From Formicarius rufipectus (lineage: Eukaryota; Chordata; Aves; Passeriformes; Formicariidae), in the NCBI GenBank assembly GCA_013399695.1, contig VXAU01003549.1, positions 1,461,048-1,525,047 on the forward strand: a stretch of 64,000 bases of DNA. The letters are read 5' to 3'. Below, piece after piece: positions 51,201-64,000 of this stretch; within the stretch, counting starts at the first letter, position 1, and the number at the start of each line of letters is the position of its first letter. The notes beneath the pieces are model-generated. The model had not been told where the DNA came from, did no database searches, and worked only from the letters and a program-made list of their open reading frames with translations. The translations under genes were made by a program, and so were the position numbers.

Positions 51201-53540
51201 CTATTACTGCCCAACAGTAGGACAAATCTATACTTTTCCTGAATGCCACATCTGGTATTAATTACATAAAAGAATAATAATTTACCCCATATATCCGTTC
51301 AGGAGCTAAATGGTTTTGCTTGGAAACCAGCTTTATTGTGTTGCAGGGTAGAGCAGACACCTTTAAAACATCAGCTTCTGAATTGAATTCAGACACTTTC
51401 TGAAACACAATCTCATCTCCCTTAGTGAATTTAATAATTGATCCAGATGCTTTTCCTGAAAGCTACTTTTCTTCTGCCCCAGACGGAGATAACAAGAGTC
51501 CTGAATCATCCATTCATTTCTTCATTTTTCACACACTTAAACTTAAATCTCATAACAGTTCAGCTCTGACGCCAAGGGGAAATGACCACACAAGTCTGAT
51601 TGATTGTCAAAGAAAAAACATGACTTTAGCTTTATAGTGTTTTCTAAGACCAAAGTCTTTCCTTCAAAGGCTTTAATAAAGGCCCTAAGTTTCATTTAAA
51701 AATAAACATTTCAAATTTAAACTCTGAATTAAAAAATGACACTGTTCCCACTAATAATGCAGGGGGAAAAAAATCCTATCAGGCCATCTTCAGCATACAT
51801 ATTAACAGCTCTCTCTCAATAAATCACGGTTCCCTGAGAGTAACCAAGAAAAAGAGGTCAGAAAATGCACTTTTTTTTGGTGGGATGGGACACATACACA
51901 CAAAAAAGTACATTGCTTTACTATGCAAGCTCAAAAATAAATGAGTTCCTTATCCAAACTGCAATGTCCAGACATACTGCAGCCCACGTGAATAATACTA
52001 CTGGAAACAAGAGTGTAGAATTTGGAGAAGATTAACTCTTCTGTGATTCCATTAACACATTATATGCATAAGGCAGTCTGCAGTGCACACACACCAGCAG
52101 CAGGGCATTGCCACCCACTAGTATGGGACATCAACAGGGTCTTTAAATTGACTTCTGTGATTTTCAAATAACAAGAAAATTGCATGTCTAAAGGTTTTCT
52201 TTCACCCTTAACATCTTGTATCTGATTTGTCACTGTTCTGAGTGGTTACACAGCACAGACAGAATTCCACTAACTAGTTCCCACACATGAGTAGAAGCTC
52301 TACCATGCTTATGGTACTGTAGGTACCAGAAATTCAAAGAATTTCAATTTCTTGTCCTGTTACTAATAATAAACATGTTTTGTACCTCTTTCAAGAGCAG
52401 TCTCAGCAGATAATTTACATTATTCTTTTAATGCCACTGGCCCCATGACTCAATCTTTATCTGCATCGCTACTCTCAAACATACTACTGACATTTAATAC
52501 TTATGGGAGAGGGAAAAGCCATGACCTCTTCCATCAGGAAGTTGTTCATCACTGGACTTTATCCAAGGGGAATGTTAATGATGATACAGAAAAGTGGTAA
52601 GCCATTTTTCTTAAACATAAAAAGCATCTCCTGTTAAGGATATGTTTCCAGCTTACTGTGGGAAATACACTAAGGCAACATATTCACTCTGGTTTGTTTG
52701 TATGAACCCTTACCTTAGTAATATAGTAAGATAGATAAAAGAGTCACTCCTTTCATGAAATAAGCGACTAGCACTTGCAGTTGAAGGAAGAAATTAGGTT
52801 TACTATATCTAGAAGACTTAGAAATCATGTAAGTCACTTATTTCTTTCCTCCTATGAAATTTCAGGAATGACATGGTGGCATTAGCCTAGAAAGGGTGAG
52901 AAGAGCCATCTATTACTATTACCATACTCCTCATTTGGCTAGTGTTGGGAAAAGTACTGGCCCCTTTTTGCAAACCTCATGGGGTTCTGCTAACTAAAAA
53001 CACTGGACCAGCTCCAGAGGTGCTAACATGGTGAGTACCTACAAGCAGTTCAGTTATTACATGTTGACTTGGGCCACACTCGTGCTGCACCACAGTTCAC
53101 TCAGTCAGCTGTTCACACACAGCATGATGGAGCCCAAGCAGGGTCACATACAGGTCCCACAACACAGTTCTCCAGAAACAACAAATAAAGCACAAAGAAA
53201 ATGGCCCACAGTGTATGACATTTGGCAGCCTTTTATAGCTTCATCTCTGGAGCAGCTGTGCAGTAGGACAGGCAGAGTAATGCTGCCAGTGGGAACAACC
53301 AGCAGAGCTGCAGGGGGGTTACCCATGAAGGGAGCATTCCTCTCATCTGCTGTTCTCTGAAGACAGTGAGTCTACTCTCTCACACCCACCATGCTGAGAA
53401 GCAGCAGAGTCACAGAAGATACTCAATAGAATTTTGAAAGAAAGTTGGATCCATTTTGAAGTTCTCTTGGTCTCTCACCAGCCCTTGCCTTTTGCTATCT
53501 AACGCTGATTAACAGGAAGATGCAATTTGAGTCACTGGTT

Positions 53541-53563
53541 AAAAAAAAAAAAAAAAAAAAAAA
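53541..53563 (+). repeat. Poly(A) tract, 23 A
   Basis: Uninterrupted A run without a recognisable retrocopy beside it. Confidence 0.85.
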
Positions 53564-56307
53564 GGACCAAAACACAATCTCCACCTTTACCATACTGGAA
53601 ATGAATTAATATTGCTCAGCTTCAAAGCAATAAGCAATTTTATGGGTGCTAAATGAAGTTAAGTCCTTATTTACCCATAGAGCGATTTACACAAATGAAG
53701 GCAGATTACACAATAAAAATGCCCAGTTATATCCCTAAATAATACCCAATTACTATAAGGTTTTGCTGTTTGAGGCCTATTTTGCAGAATGCTTAATACT
53801 GTTGTATTACGACATATTTAAAATCTTTCACTCTCTAAAGCATTACTGATACAGTGTCTCCTGTATTTCAGAATTAAATTATTGAGCAATTCATTAAGTC
53901 AATCAGACAAATCAGATTCTAGCACAGCATGTAGTAGAATGGACTCCAGTCACTGATATTTATGATGCTTTGCAATTGAAAGTAAACAGGATTTTCCCAA
54001 TTATATTTATGATATTATTTTTAAATTAATTTATAGACATATTAGCTGTTAGGTCACATTAGAAGTCACTGTGTCAAAGGTATATATAACAGGAAGTGGG
54101 TTTTTATATAGGTCTGTATAAAATTAGATACACAATGCACCTAAACATTTGCATTGGTAGCTTTTCTTCAACAGACTACCATGATGCACAAATCTTTATT
54201 ACTTTATGATTAAGCCTGTTAATATAACATAAAATCAGTTTTATCCATCTTCTCAAAAAAAAACAAACTATTTTATTACTAATGTAAATCATTCACACTA
54301 AGTTGCTCTGCAAATCTCCTTTCTCTGCAAATGAAAATATGATTAGACACAGCAGCATGTAATACTGTGGAAGCGAGAACAAACGTGTGAAGTGTGAAAT
54401 AAATGTAACAGAACATGAGTCTCACATTCCTAACAGCTGTTTGGCAGCACAATGTGTGTATGTGACAGCAATGACAACACTCTGTCCTCAGAGGTAATGA
54501 GACTCATTTCTAGACGAGCACAGAAGATGCGTCATAGTTCAAGTGAGCCCCAGGACACACATCTTGCTGCATAAGATGCATCATTTTGGGTTACAGAAAA
54601 TCAGGGAGCAGGCATTCCAACAAGCGACAGTGATTTTCTCACCCAGGTACAGAAGAAATATCAATTTGTTGTATCACTCTCAGACTGACGTGGTTAATTG
54701 TTTGAGCTGATGTAATAATAAGTTATTCCTCGCTGTTTCTAGGTACTGAAATGGAGGTCTAAGGCTCGTTCTTGTCTCCTTTAGAGAAACAGTATATTTG
54801 ATTCAATTTCAGCAAGTAAAAAACTAGAAAAAAAAATTTCAAAATAGAGGTTTTTAGCAGCTAGAAGCTGCTGTCATTGCCAACAAGCAAATAAAGCAAC
54901 ACAACAAAGCTGGGACAAGTACAGCACAGAAACCACCAACAATTTCTAATAGAGCATCAGAGAAGAAGACATACATATAAAACCTACTGCCAGAAAGCCC
55001 AAAAGACACATCCAACATAGAAGGGGAGCAAATGTCAAGTAAGATTTTCATCGTTTCTATTATCCCTTCTTTCTGATGAGCTTTTCCTGAAAACAATCAA
55101 AGTCACAAAAGTTTACAGAGGCTGTAAAGAAATACTCATCCATAGAAGTAATCAAGTTCCCTTGAGAGGAACCACATTCTCCTTCAGGGAAGATTCAGGG
55201 AATGTGAAAAGGCTGGTTTATGAGGGTTTATGAAAAAAAAAATTAAAGGCGATACAATCTTATGAACAGTGTTCCCAGAACACAACCAGATTCACTTGGA
55301 GCCAAATGCCATACTTCAACCACTCTAAAGAAATTGCCTAGTAAAATTAATATTTATCAACACTACTTATATATACACTATGTCATATTTGGACCATTTA
55401 TTCTTCAGGGCATCCATCCCTCAGTCAATGCAGACAAATGCACATAGACAAATAAAAACAAAGAAAATATTCTAGAGCACAGAGGATGTGGCAAGATTCT
55501 GTCAGGAAGGCACTTGTTATTTTTCTAGAAACTGACATAACACTGATTTTCTGAAAGCTAATTCCTAAGAGCAAGCAAGGCCAAAAGAAATCAAGTGCCT
55601 TTTTCATGTCAGGATCTTCTCCATGTAGAACAGTAAATACTGCACAGTGCTAGTCTAGAGATACGACAGCATTTCACAGGGCAAATAGAAACAGTAAGAA
55701 GCAGATTTGAAAGACAGCATCAAAGCATCAGAAGAATGAAATGTAGATAAATTGTCTTTAATGTATATTTTTCTGATTTCTGGATATAAGAGAATCTAAG
55801 GCAACACAGTGCTGTTTGCTGACACAATGTACTGAGCCTTATATTTTAAAAACACTGTCTAATTTGCAGAAAACTTTTTCTCAAAACCAATAAACCATCA
55901 GATAAGAATGATCCTCACAAAAGCTACAAAAAGGACAGGATTAAAAAATTACAATATATATGTTCAAATTTAACACCCACGCATGGTAACTAACACAAAA
56001 TAACATTCATAAATTGAAAGATGTTCTCTGTGCAAGGGGCTGCGAAATAACTGAATATTGAGAAATTCCATATGGAACAGATTTTCAGGAGAACATTGTA
56101 AAAGGTGCATCTTCCAAAAATTTGTTCCTTAAGTGAGCAGTACTATTGCCTAAAATGGATTTCATCATTCCATCAGGACTCAGGATCAGAAGATTTAGCA
56201 ACAGTCTGTGACTTGCTCCCTTACACAGAAATGATCCAGTTTCACAGTGCATCCAAGTGCACAGTCTGCACAGAAGACAGTCACTGTAAAGAATCACATT
56301 CTTTCAG

Positions 56308-56513
56308 TTACTGAGGCTGAGTATTAATTTTCTGAGGCTGAAGAACAGCAAATACTGTTTGTGCATTTTTAATCTTTACTTCTCCTTTATCAGTGTTACT
56401 CCCTCTGAATCTGACAGTATTTCTCAAAGTGCATCCTGTCCCACTGGATCCCTTATTTTGCCCTTGACTCTTGCTGGTGCTGCCACTGACTGTTCTGGCA
56501 GGCACATCTGATA
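56308..56513 (-). other. Possible terminal coding exon, unidentified
   Basis: On the minus strand an open frame runs to a stop at 56308-56310 with a hydrophilic, Ser/Gly/Gln/Lys-rich composition (for example GSTSKSQGQNKGSSGTG, then a KGEVKIKN segment, ending INTQPQ) that looks more protein-like than the other frames here. Just upstream (higher coordinates) lie a pyrimidine-rich stretch, a good branch-point match TGTTAAC at 56538-56544, and acceptor-like AGs: CACAG ending at 56514 or CATAG ending at 56520. Its orientation fits the strand bias. There is no in-frame start inside the proposed exon, so it would have to be spliced. I recognise no family. The frame is short enough to occur by chance. 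Confidence 0.2.
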
Positions 56514-56529
56514 CTGTGGCTATGACCAT

Positions 56530-59500
56530 TGCACCATGTTAACACAGTAAAAGGATAAAAGAACAAAACTATGTTTTGACAAAATAGTTGTGAATAAGAG
56601 GAATCTGCCATGTATTATCCAATAAACACCATAATTAAAACCAGATATATGCATGTACTTTATCCACTTTAATTAGCAAACTAAGAAATATGCAGGAAGT
56701 CAAAAACAAGAAAGACACTGACAAAGAGTTTTATTTTCACTTGTAAAATAAGCAATGTACACTTGTCCACATTTGAGGGTTTTTTTTACCATACAAAACA
56801 AGGCACAGCAAGGCCATACTTCAGCCTGCCTCCAATGCATCTCTTCAAAGGGTTAAGTAAAACAGATTTTATTTATATTGAGCTAGGATAGGAAGTCTAC
56901 ATTGACCAAAACACTAACCACTGATCACAAGGCAACCTAGGACAAGATTTTCATTAAATACCCCACATTTGCAACACTTCAAAATTTACCCAAGGGATTA
57001 ACTAGTTATTGAGATTATTTTACTGAAGTGGTAAAAGAACAATTTTTTTTAAATCCCTATCTCGCCCTTTCCTGTGTGATACCCCACCTTGCTCACTTAA
57101 TTTCACAGTTACAACAAAAAGCGACAAGAAGTACCAGACCTTGTGCTTCATTTTGTTCACAGGCCACTTACGTACATGCTTTGGAAGAGATGGCCATGTG
57201 GGCATCTGTTTTCAATTTTTACAGTCCTATCTGATAAGCAGTATTAGACAAAAAACTGCTCATCCAAAGTCAGCTGTGTGCCAACAACAGAAAAAGAACT
57301 TCAACGTGTTAGACCAGTAACACTTCTATTAGAAATGCCACTTTCCATTAGATAATTCAAAAAGACACCTTCCATTAATCTGAATCTTTAATTTTGGGAG
57401 GAACGGCTCTAGCCAGTAACTTCAGTATCTGGCTCTTCATCTAAAGTCATTAGAGGAACACAGACTTTACACTAGGAAATAAAAAAATAATTAAAAAAAA
57501 GATCCCAGAACTTTCACTGACCTTTCAATAGCATTTCTCTATTAACACTTAGTAGTGTTGAGAGAAAAAGCATCATCTCTCTATTAGCCACATGAGGGCT
57601 CCAAGGGTTGGTGGTCTTCCAGACAGCTGACTCATCTAGCACCGTTAACTACTTTGAAATTCTAGATAAAAACCTTCAAGTTTTACTTTTAAATACAAAA
57701 CGCAACTTCATATCTTTTCATAGGTGCAAACAAGTGTGCCACAATAAGAAATTAATTGCTGCATTTCATGTCTACACCTCAGCTACTCTCTCTGCAGAAT
57801 CAGCACTGCTTACTGCAGGAGGCAGCAACGAGGTGATGTCCTCAAGCAGAACAGCTTGCAGCCACATGGCTCCTAACCCCAAAGCACACACAAGACAAAC
57901 CTCTCAAAAGAGCCAGAAGACTTATGTAAATCTGACATCAACGTTCAAAACAAACCCCCTTCCTTTAAACTCTTACTTAGTTTCTGTAGCTTTTCTTCCC
58001 AAGAGGCTTTTAGTAATAATCTGTACTTTTACACCACCTTCATTTCTCATGGATTTAGAATTTTGCTGGTCTAGGTAAAGGAAAGTAGGGTTTTCTACTA
58101 ACATTACACTCTTAAGAGTGCTTGGAAAGACAGCAAAAAGGACAATAAATAAAAACAAAGCTAAAGTATCTGTGATCCATATACATACACAGCTGTCCAG
58201 ATGTTTTTCAGTCCAAGTTTCATAACCTATAAAGGTGTAAGAAAGTATGTATTCTGAGAAAGAGGTTCAAAGTTCTCTAGCCACTCAGACAAAGAGTAAT
58301 TAAGAATGGCATTTTATCTTCAGAGATGAGCCAAATCAAATTATAAAAAGTAAAAATCACAATTCCTATTTCCTTACTGAAAAGCATACAAATACACAGT
58401 TCTCTGGTAAACTGCATTTAAGAAGAAAGTGTATATGCCCAACATAATCTCCCTCAGATCCACTCTTATAAATGGTTAAACCATTATCACTCATTTTATT
58501 TCTGCTCCCTTGTTTTCCTGCTCTTCCTGCCAGTGTTATACAATGTTTTACCTCTTATTTGCCAATATTGAGCTAAGTGTGAACTCCCTAAGGCAAGGTT
58601 AATGCCAGGTGACCATTTTGCCTTACCAAGAGAGGGCAGAGCCCCTTCTCTGCAGTTTCAATGGTCTTGGACAGGTTGCCAGTGAGAGATTTCTGGCCAA
58701 AGGTAGCGGAGAGTGCAAAGCACTCTCAACAAAGAAATACAAAGCAGTTGATCAACGCCAATACTTCTGCCAGTTGCTTTAATTTCAGTGTTCTCAGCAC
58801 CTCATCAGGTACCACATAATCCAGTTTCAGCTGCAACACCCAGACAGCCCAAACTGCAAGGTGCTCCACACTGGACCTACTCCCAGTGCCATTTATAACC
58901 TCCTGGGTCACAGAGAGCCAAATGACACTAAAACCAAGTGAGCTGCCACACTAGGAAAAAGAAACCTGCCTAACTGGGTTGCCTCACCTCTCCCACTTAA
59001 ACCTCCACCTCCAGTGCTTGGCATTTTCCACAGGTGGGGCAGGCAGAAGGTGACAGCACTCATAGCACCTCACTAACCCCCGGGGAGATGTCATTATTTA
59101 AAAGCAGTTTCCAATATTCAAATATTTTTAATCATCTCCTATCCCCATCAATCACAATCACTGTGAGTGCCTTGAAGCCCTTTTCAAATTGATAATTCCT
59201 TTCGAGGATCAATTTCTAACCTATGTTAGAGTAAATGTCCAAGAGTTAGCCAAATGTAACACTAACAATCCCAATTTGGGGAGGGAAGATAGTTATGCAG
59301 TTGAGAATGCAAACATGTGCTAGCCACCTTGACGCAAAATTAATCCAGCTCTGTATTCCTATACGCTTTATGGAATTCCACATTTCTTTTTACCTGGGAA
59401 TGTATTAACCTTGAGTAACACTGTTTGCTCTGATCTCTCTAATGCAGATAAGGCTTCTAAAGCTATGAAAAGATTGATTAGAATAACAAAATATACTTAA

Positions 59501-62283
59501 GCACCAGTTTCCACCCTTGTGGGCTTTATAATGAGACAACTGGCGGAAGCAAGTTACACATGTTAAGCTGCAGGCATAAAAATTAATTATTTTACACCAA
59601 AGCTTGCCTCAAAAGGGACCACTAATTACAATAATAAACATTAGTGCATATCATGAAATTTATGTAGATTGTTTTCTCTTAAGTTTATAAATCCCTTTTG
59701 TACATAATTGTTTTGTTATTGCTTTTTGAAATAAAAACACAAACCAGAAATTTAAAATCTTATTAAAATGTATGCAGTTGAACACTGACTAAAATGTCTA
59801 TAATCCTCCCACAATTTCAGACTTTATGGACATTATCTATCATTCGAAGTCCTTAAGTATATTAATTGCATGGATTTTAAGTACCATTAACATTCAACCA
59901 GTACTGTTATTCCAGAAAGCTTCCAGCAAGGATTAGGACCTCTCTTCCATGCAAATTAAGTTTTGCTTCCGATAGATTAAAATGTTATGATTATCTCAAT
60001 GTATTAAAAATTAAAGGAAAAAAATCAGCTACTATTATTTTTGAACACCAGAGTCCTGGCCCACAGATCACAGAAACTAAAACAAGTGCCTCTATCGATG
60101 GCAGAGTGTGGAACAGGCTATCAGTGAACTGGGGCCCCAGCTGGGGCAGTTCAGTACGTACTGCACATTCACTGCTGCATGGGAGGTGTGAGCTACTGCA
60201 CCCTTCCATGCTCTCCCCACCTCATCTGCAGTCCCAAAGAGAGGGAACAGATGCTGAGGTGAAAGTAGACGATGCACTGATTGCTTCTTTTAGGATTAGC
60301 ACTAAAGTGTGCCAGGTATAACATCTAAACCTCACCAAACACCTGCACTTCCCGATCAACCTCCAGCACACTGCACAGTGATAGAAGAGGATTTTGCCTT
60401 AAGCAAACAGAACATTTGACTTGTAGTAACAGCATAGATTAATCTTGCTCCTGTTTTTGAATGTGGCAGTTGTTTGCTTTGAAAAGTGCTACAAGGCAGA
60501 ATTAGGTTGCTGTTGCCAGACACCATATTCATAATTACATCTCAGATTCCATTTACAAAGCAATTTGTTAACATATCAAAATTGTTGCTGGTAAGAGGAA
60601 AATTTTTGAAGGGCAGTTCTGCATATAATCATTATTAAATTCATGGTACTTTCCCTAACATTTAGGTTTGTCAGCGCCCAGATCCAGGCAATTTTTTTCC
60701 AATTAGTTACTGTATCCTTCCTAATTTTCTCAAAAATTTTGTCTGTCACGAGATGCGTGATTTCCTCCTTCAGATTATTTCATATCATCACAATTAGCAC
60801 TGAAACAGCCATTGCTTTTCCACTCAGAATTTGCTGCATTTCTGAAGCAATCAAAATTATTTTTTCCTAATATCTGTAAAGTATTCCAACATCTTAGGTA
60901 TACTCAAAGAAAGAGGAAGAAGAATGGGAGGGGGAGTCTTCTACCAATTCCTTTTCACTATTCCCTTTTAATAGAAACATTATATGGCATAAATGTTAAC
61001 AAAAATAATCACAATTTTGTTGCTAAGAACTGTGACATATATTCATTGAAACAAACCCTTTAGAGGGGATGAATATATTGCAAGTGTTGCCTGAAAGAAG
61101 AAAGGAAAATTCCGCTGAGAATTTAATCTGCCACTTTGCATTGCTGAACTAAGGGCTGTAACACAGATCACACTAACTCATCACACTGTTAACATCTCTC
61201 TTCACATTAGTTTACATGACTTCTGTGAGCCATTGCTGTATCCATCCTAGCTGTTTATGCTACATTTCAGGGCACAAGGATTTATGCGAACAAAGCTAAA
61301 GCAGCCTTTTTTGTTCATGTCAGTGAACTTTGGGTAAGACCTCACATAAAACACGTCTTGGCTAAAAAGGGAAACTCACAAAGGTTTCAGGACTAGTAAA
61401 ATCATGTCATCTAGGAACGCAAAACCAACCTCAATAAGCTTATGTGCAGAAGAATCAGAGAATTTTAATAAACAAAATTTTTAAGCTTTATATATAATGT
61501 AAGAAAAAGGTAGCAGTCTGAAGACCTTCGGAAGATACATTTCATTCCAAGTGTATGTGAGGGAAAACAAGGAGGGGAAGCAAACACAGCACTGATGATT
61601 ACATGGCACTTACAGATGTGAGAGTATACAAGGAAGATAAACTTGACTGTGTAAATTCCAGTGAGCAAAACAAGTGTGTTTAGATTTATTCAAAATGAAA
61701 GGAAGGGATGGTTTGCAATGGGATCTGGCTTATGGCATGCCTCACATTGTAAATGCTTCAGATAAATGTCTGCTGACCAAACCCTGACTTGCTCAGTACT
61801 TTCTAGTAATCATTATAGAGCAAACTTGCTTAGAAACAAAGTGTAATATATTAGCTTTGGTTTACTTTAGAATCTGTTTGTACATAAGGGATGCAGACAT
61901 ACTAAAGACTATCTGAACATTGCAATCCATGCTCTCATATCCACTTGAATGTGGATGACTACCATTACCACAAAGAGAAAAACAAATTCCAAAAAATGTG
62001 AGAAGCTTAAAAACAGGAGGAGACAACTCCTGGACCTGTCCAAATTGTTGTTAAATTTTAGGAGGCAGAAAGGGACAGCAGTTGAAGGAATATAGCAGCA
62101 ATGCTTATACTTTGTTTCAAAATTCAGCACACAGAGTGTACAGTATTCATTACAACTTTACACAGCTCCTAAATTCAGAGAGTGCAAACCCACAAACACT
62201 GACCAAGGCCTTTCTTCTAAGGTTGTATTACAAAACAGAGGTTGTATTGATGCAGGGAAAAAGGATGCCTTATTACCACTGTT
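56530..62283. other. Unique noncoding DNA, no gene seen
   Basis: AT-rich. The longest open frame (+ 57608-58078, 156 codons) has no domain, signal peptide or splice context. A TAAT-rich patch at 59440-59690 and another around 60420-60560 look like possible conserved noncoding elements. The GC-richer stretch 58590-59090 contains nothing recognisable. Confidence 0.55.
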
Positions 62284-62460
62284 TAGAGCACTGCAACAGG
62301 TTGCCCAGAGAAGTTGTGGGTGTCCCATCCCTGGAAGTGTTCAAGGCCAGGTTGGATGGAGCTCTGAGCAACCTGGTCTAGTTGAAGGTGAACCTGCCCA
62401 TGGCAGGGAGGTTAGAACTAGCTGACCTTGAAGGTCGTTTCCAACCCAAACCATTCAAGG
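62284..62460 (+). mobile_element. CR1 LINE, 5'-truncated 3' end
   Basis: A strongly 5'-truncated CR1 non-LTR retrotransposon, the dominant bird LINE. The sequence runs from GCACTGCAACAGGTTGCCC through TCCCTGGAAGTGTTCAAGGC and GGTTGGATGGAGCTCTGAGC to GGGAGGTTAGAACTAGCTGA and TTCCAACCCAAACC. In one frame it gives the LPREVVGVPSLEVFKARLDG segment seen at CR1 3' ends. The usual final ATTCTATG repeats are decayed to CATTCAAGG. No complete reverse transcriptase is present, so the copy is inert. Truncation to the last 100-300 bp is the normal CR1 state. Confidence 0.92.
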
Positions 62461-64000
62461 AAAGCCTTTTACAACATAAATCATCAGTAAAGCAACTCCT
62501 CCAGGCCCTTACAAATGAATGCAATTATTTTGTGTAAATCTGGATGCTTCTTATAGCAGAGTCTGGACTTAATAGCAAGTTGTCCTTCCTACATGCCCAC
62601 ATTCCAAGGCCTCAGTCTTGGTTAATTCTACACACCACAAGCTGCTGTTAGAAAATGCATTTTCCTACCACCTACCTACTGTATTCTCAGTGATTTCAGG
62701 AAAAGCACTGGTAAATTCTTGGGATCCCTATCTTTCAAATGCACAGCAATTTGTTATCTATCATAGAAAAGTTGCATTTTCCACTGTTTTTATGCTACCT
62801 TTTGGAAACAGAACTGCAATTTATATTTTTAATAACTAGCCACATTTTAAGTTTCCAGGCACATAAATCTTCTAAAGCAATTACTTTTAAAAACACCACA
62901 GCTGTGATCACAACAGGTTTCATTAATTTCCCCATTTCTTGTCTGGGTCCCCACACCCAATTTTTCCCCAAGTGCTTGTGCACCATCTGAGTGTTTTTCT
63001 TCTATTGAGTCTATTTAATGTAAGAGTTCCCTTTCATTTCTGCAGGTCAGCCCCAAAACTAAATGGCTGTGTACCTTGATGAGACACTGGTTTATTCACA
63101 CATCCTGTAACAATATCAACCCTTTTTGAAGTCAGATACATGTTTACATATCCATCAGCCACCTACCTTTTAATTTATTTATTCCTACACTCTTGAACTG
63201 GCATTCTATATCCTCCACTCCTATAAAGCCTGTTTCTTTTCAGATGCTTGACCTGTCATCCCTTCTCCCTATCACCCAAGTTCTGCAAGTTTAGCTCCTA
63301 ATCAACCTGGAGCTCAGCCCATTCAAGTCTCATGAGCTGGAGAATTTAACCCTGAAGTGGTCCTTCCATTTCTCTGCAGTTGACAACAGTTACTCTCTCT
63401 AATAAATCCCAGTTGTGAGTGACTATTTCCCCTTGCTTTCAGCACCAGAATAGGCCCAACACCAAGTTCCTCTCTTGTTTTCCTTTCCATCTGTTTTCTC
63501 CTACAGTGAGGCAGGTGGTGCCTTGGTGAGCGAATTGCAACTGAGCTCCCTCGCCCATCTTCCCACAGTTACATCATCTACCTCATCAAGGTCCTACAAT
63601 TTTCATTCCTTATTTGAAAAAAATAACATGAACCAATTTGCTTTGCTGCATTTTAAGCTTCCAGAGCACACTCTTATCACCTTCAAAAGAAAGTCATCCA
63701 TCCAGACCTTCCAGCTAAGATTTTTCATGCAGGGTGAGAGCTCACCAGCCCTCATATATGCACCATTCCCTGCTAACTAATGACAAAACTTGTGCATTCA
63801 GCTCCTCCAGAAGAGAGTTTCAGTAGTCAGAATCAAAAACTAGAGAAGCCCTACCAATGACTCTTCAAAAACTGTTTGGTTTAGTTTGTCTGCTTACATA
63901 CTCAAGGGGCTGGAAGAGTGAGCCTGCCCTCTCCAGGGTGTTGATTCCAGCCAGGTAACATTTTGCAAACACTTTCTGTAACATTTCTTGCATTTCAAAT
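62461..64000. other. Unique noncoding DNA, no gene seen
   Basis: Sequence downstream of the CR1 copy, more C/T-rich on the + strand than the preceding region. The open frame + 63475-63780 (101 codons, reaching near the window end) has Ser-rich composition and no recognisable motif. No further repeats were recognised. Confidence 0.55.

Larger units (their letters stand above)
46216..56307. other. Unique noncoding DNA, no gene seen
   Basis: AT-rich, again with A tracts mainly on the + strand (48189-48208 and 53541-53563). Open frames such as + 53028-53360 (110 codons) and + 49975-50295 (106 codons) lack any recognisable motif. No LINE, LTR or DNA transposon ends were recognised, and no CpG-rich patch is present. 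Confidence 0.55.

Noticed and set aside
57608..58078. Plus-strand open frame of 156 codons
   Set aside because: No recognisable motif, signal or codon pattern. A frame of this size is expected occasionally in 64 kb read in six frames.
1..64000. CRISPR array, prokaryotic operon or phage features
   Set aside because: No regularly spaced repeats, no dense coding and clear vertebrate retroelements. The sequence is eukaryotic.

Overview
The window looks like AT-rich, gene-poor bird DNA. The clearest clue is a CR1 LINE 3' end at 62284-62460 with the typical avian CR1 wording (the segment that reads LPREVVG/VPSLEVFKARLDGAL in CR1 copies, then the 'gggaggtt-gaact' and 'ttccaacccaaacc' blocks). Interspersed repeats are sparse, as in birds, and several very old amniote tRNA-type SINE fossils remain. 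I see no intact protein-coding gene, rRNA, functional tRNA or CRISPR array. The open frames are short and look like chance frames in AT-rich DNA, antisense SINE or a GC-rich tandem repeat. The best reading is a gene desert or the inside of a very large intron.

Layout. 1-5150: unique noncoding DNA with simple A- and C/A-rich tracts. 5155-5767: the only CpG-island-like patch, with a TATA box, a 38/47-bp GC-rich minisatellite and a consensus 5' splice site, so possibly a promoter with a first exon. 5768-10447: nothing definite. 10448-10912: a tRNA-derived SINE on the minus strand inside a 15-bp target-site duplication, with an unexplained 197-bp extension beyond its 5' end. 10913-27810: old SINE fossils, poly(A) tracts and two possible exons supported only by splice signals. 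27811-28078: a second, complete 242-bp copy of the same SINE with a 13-bp duplication. 28079-62283: unique DNA with C/A-rich tracts, enhancer-like motif clusters (best at 31137-31188 and 45440-45535), another SINE fossil and a possible minus-strand terminal exon near 56.4 kb. 62284-62460: CR1. The rest is unique.

The most interesting material is the SINE family: a class-II tRNA-like (Ser/Leu type) head with A and B boxes, a roughly 160-bp body, a small 3' hairpin and a (CAA)n tail. The tail is unlike the CR1 tail, so a non-CR1 LINE probably moved it. The two copies are about 90% identical by hand alignment. One copy appears to have been inserted as a chimera with another RNA. A strand bias (A tracts and C/A blocks mostly on the + strand) hints that much of the window is transcribed from the minus strand. 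Everything here was read by eye; no alignment or database search was run.
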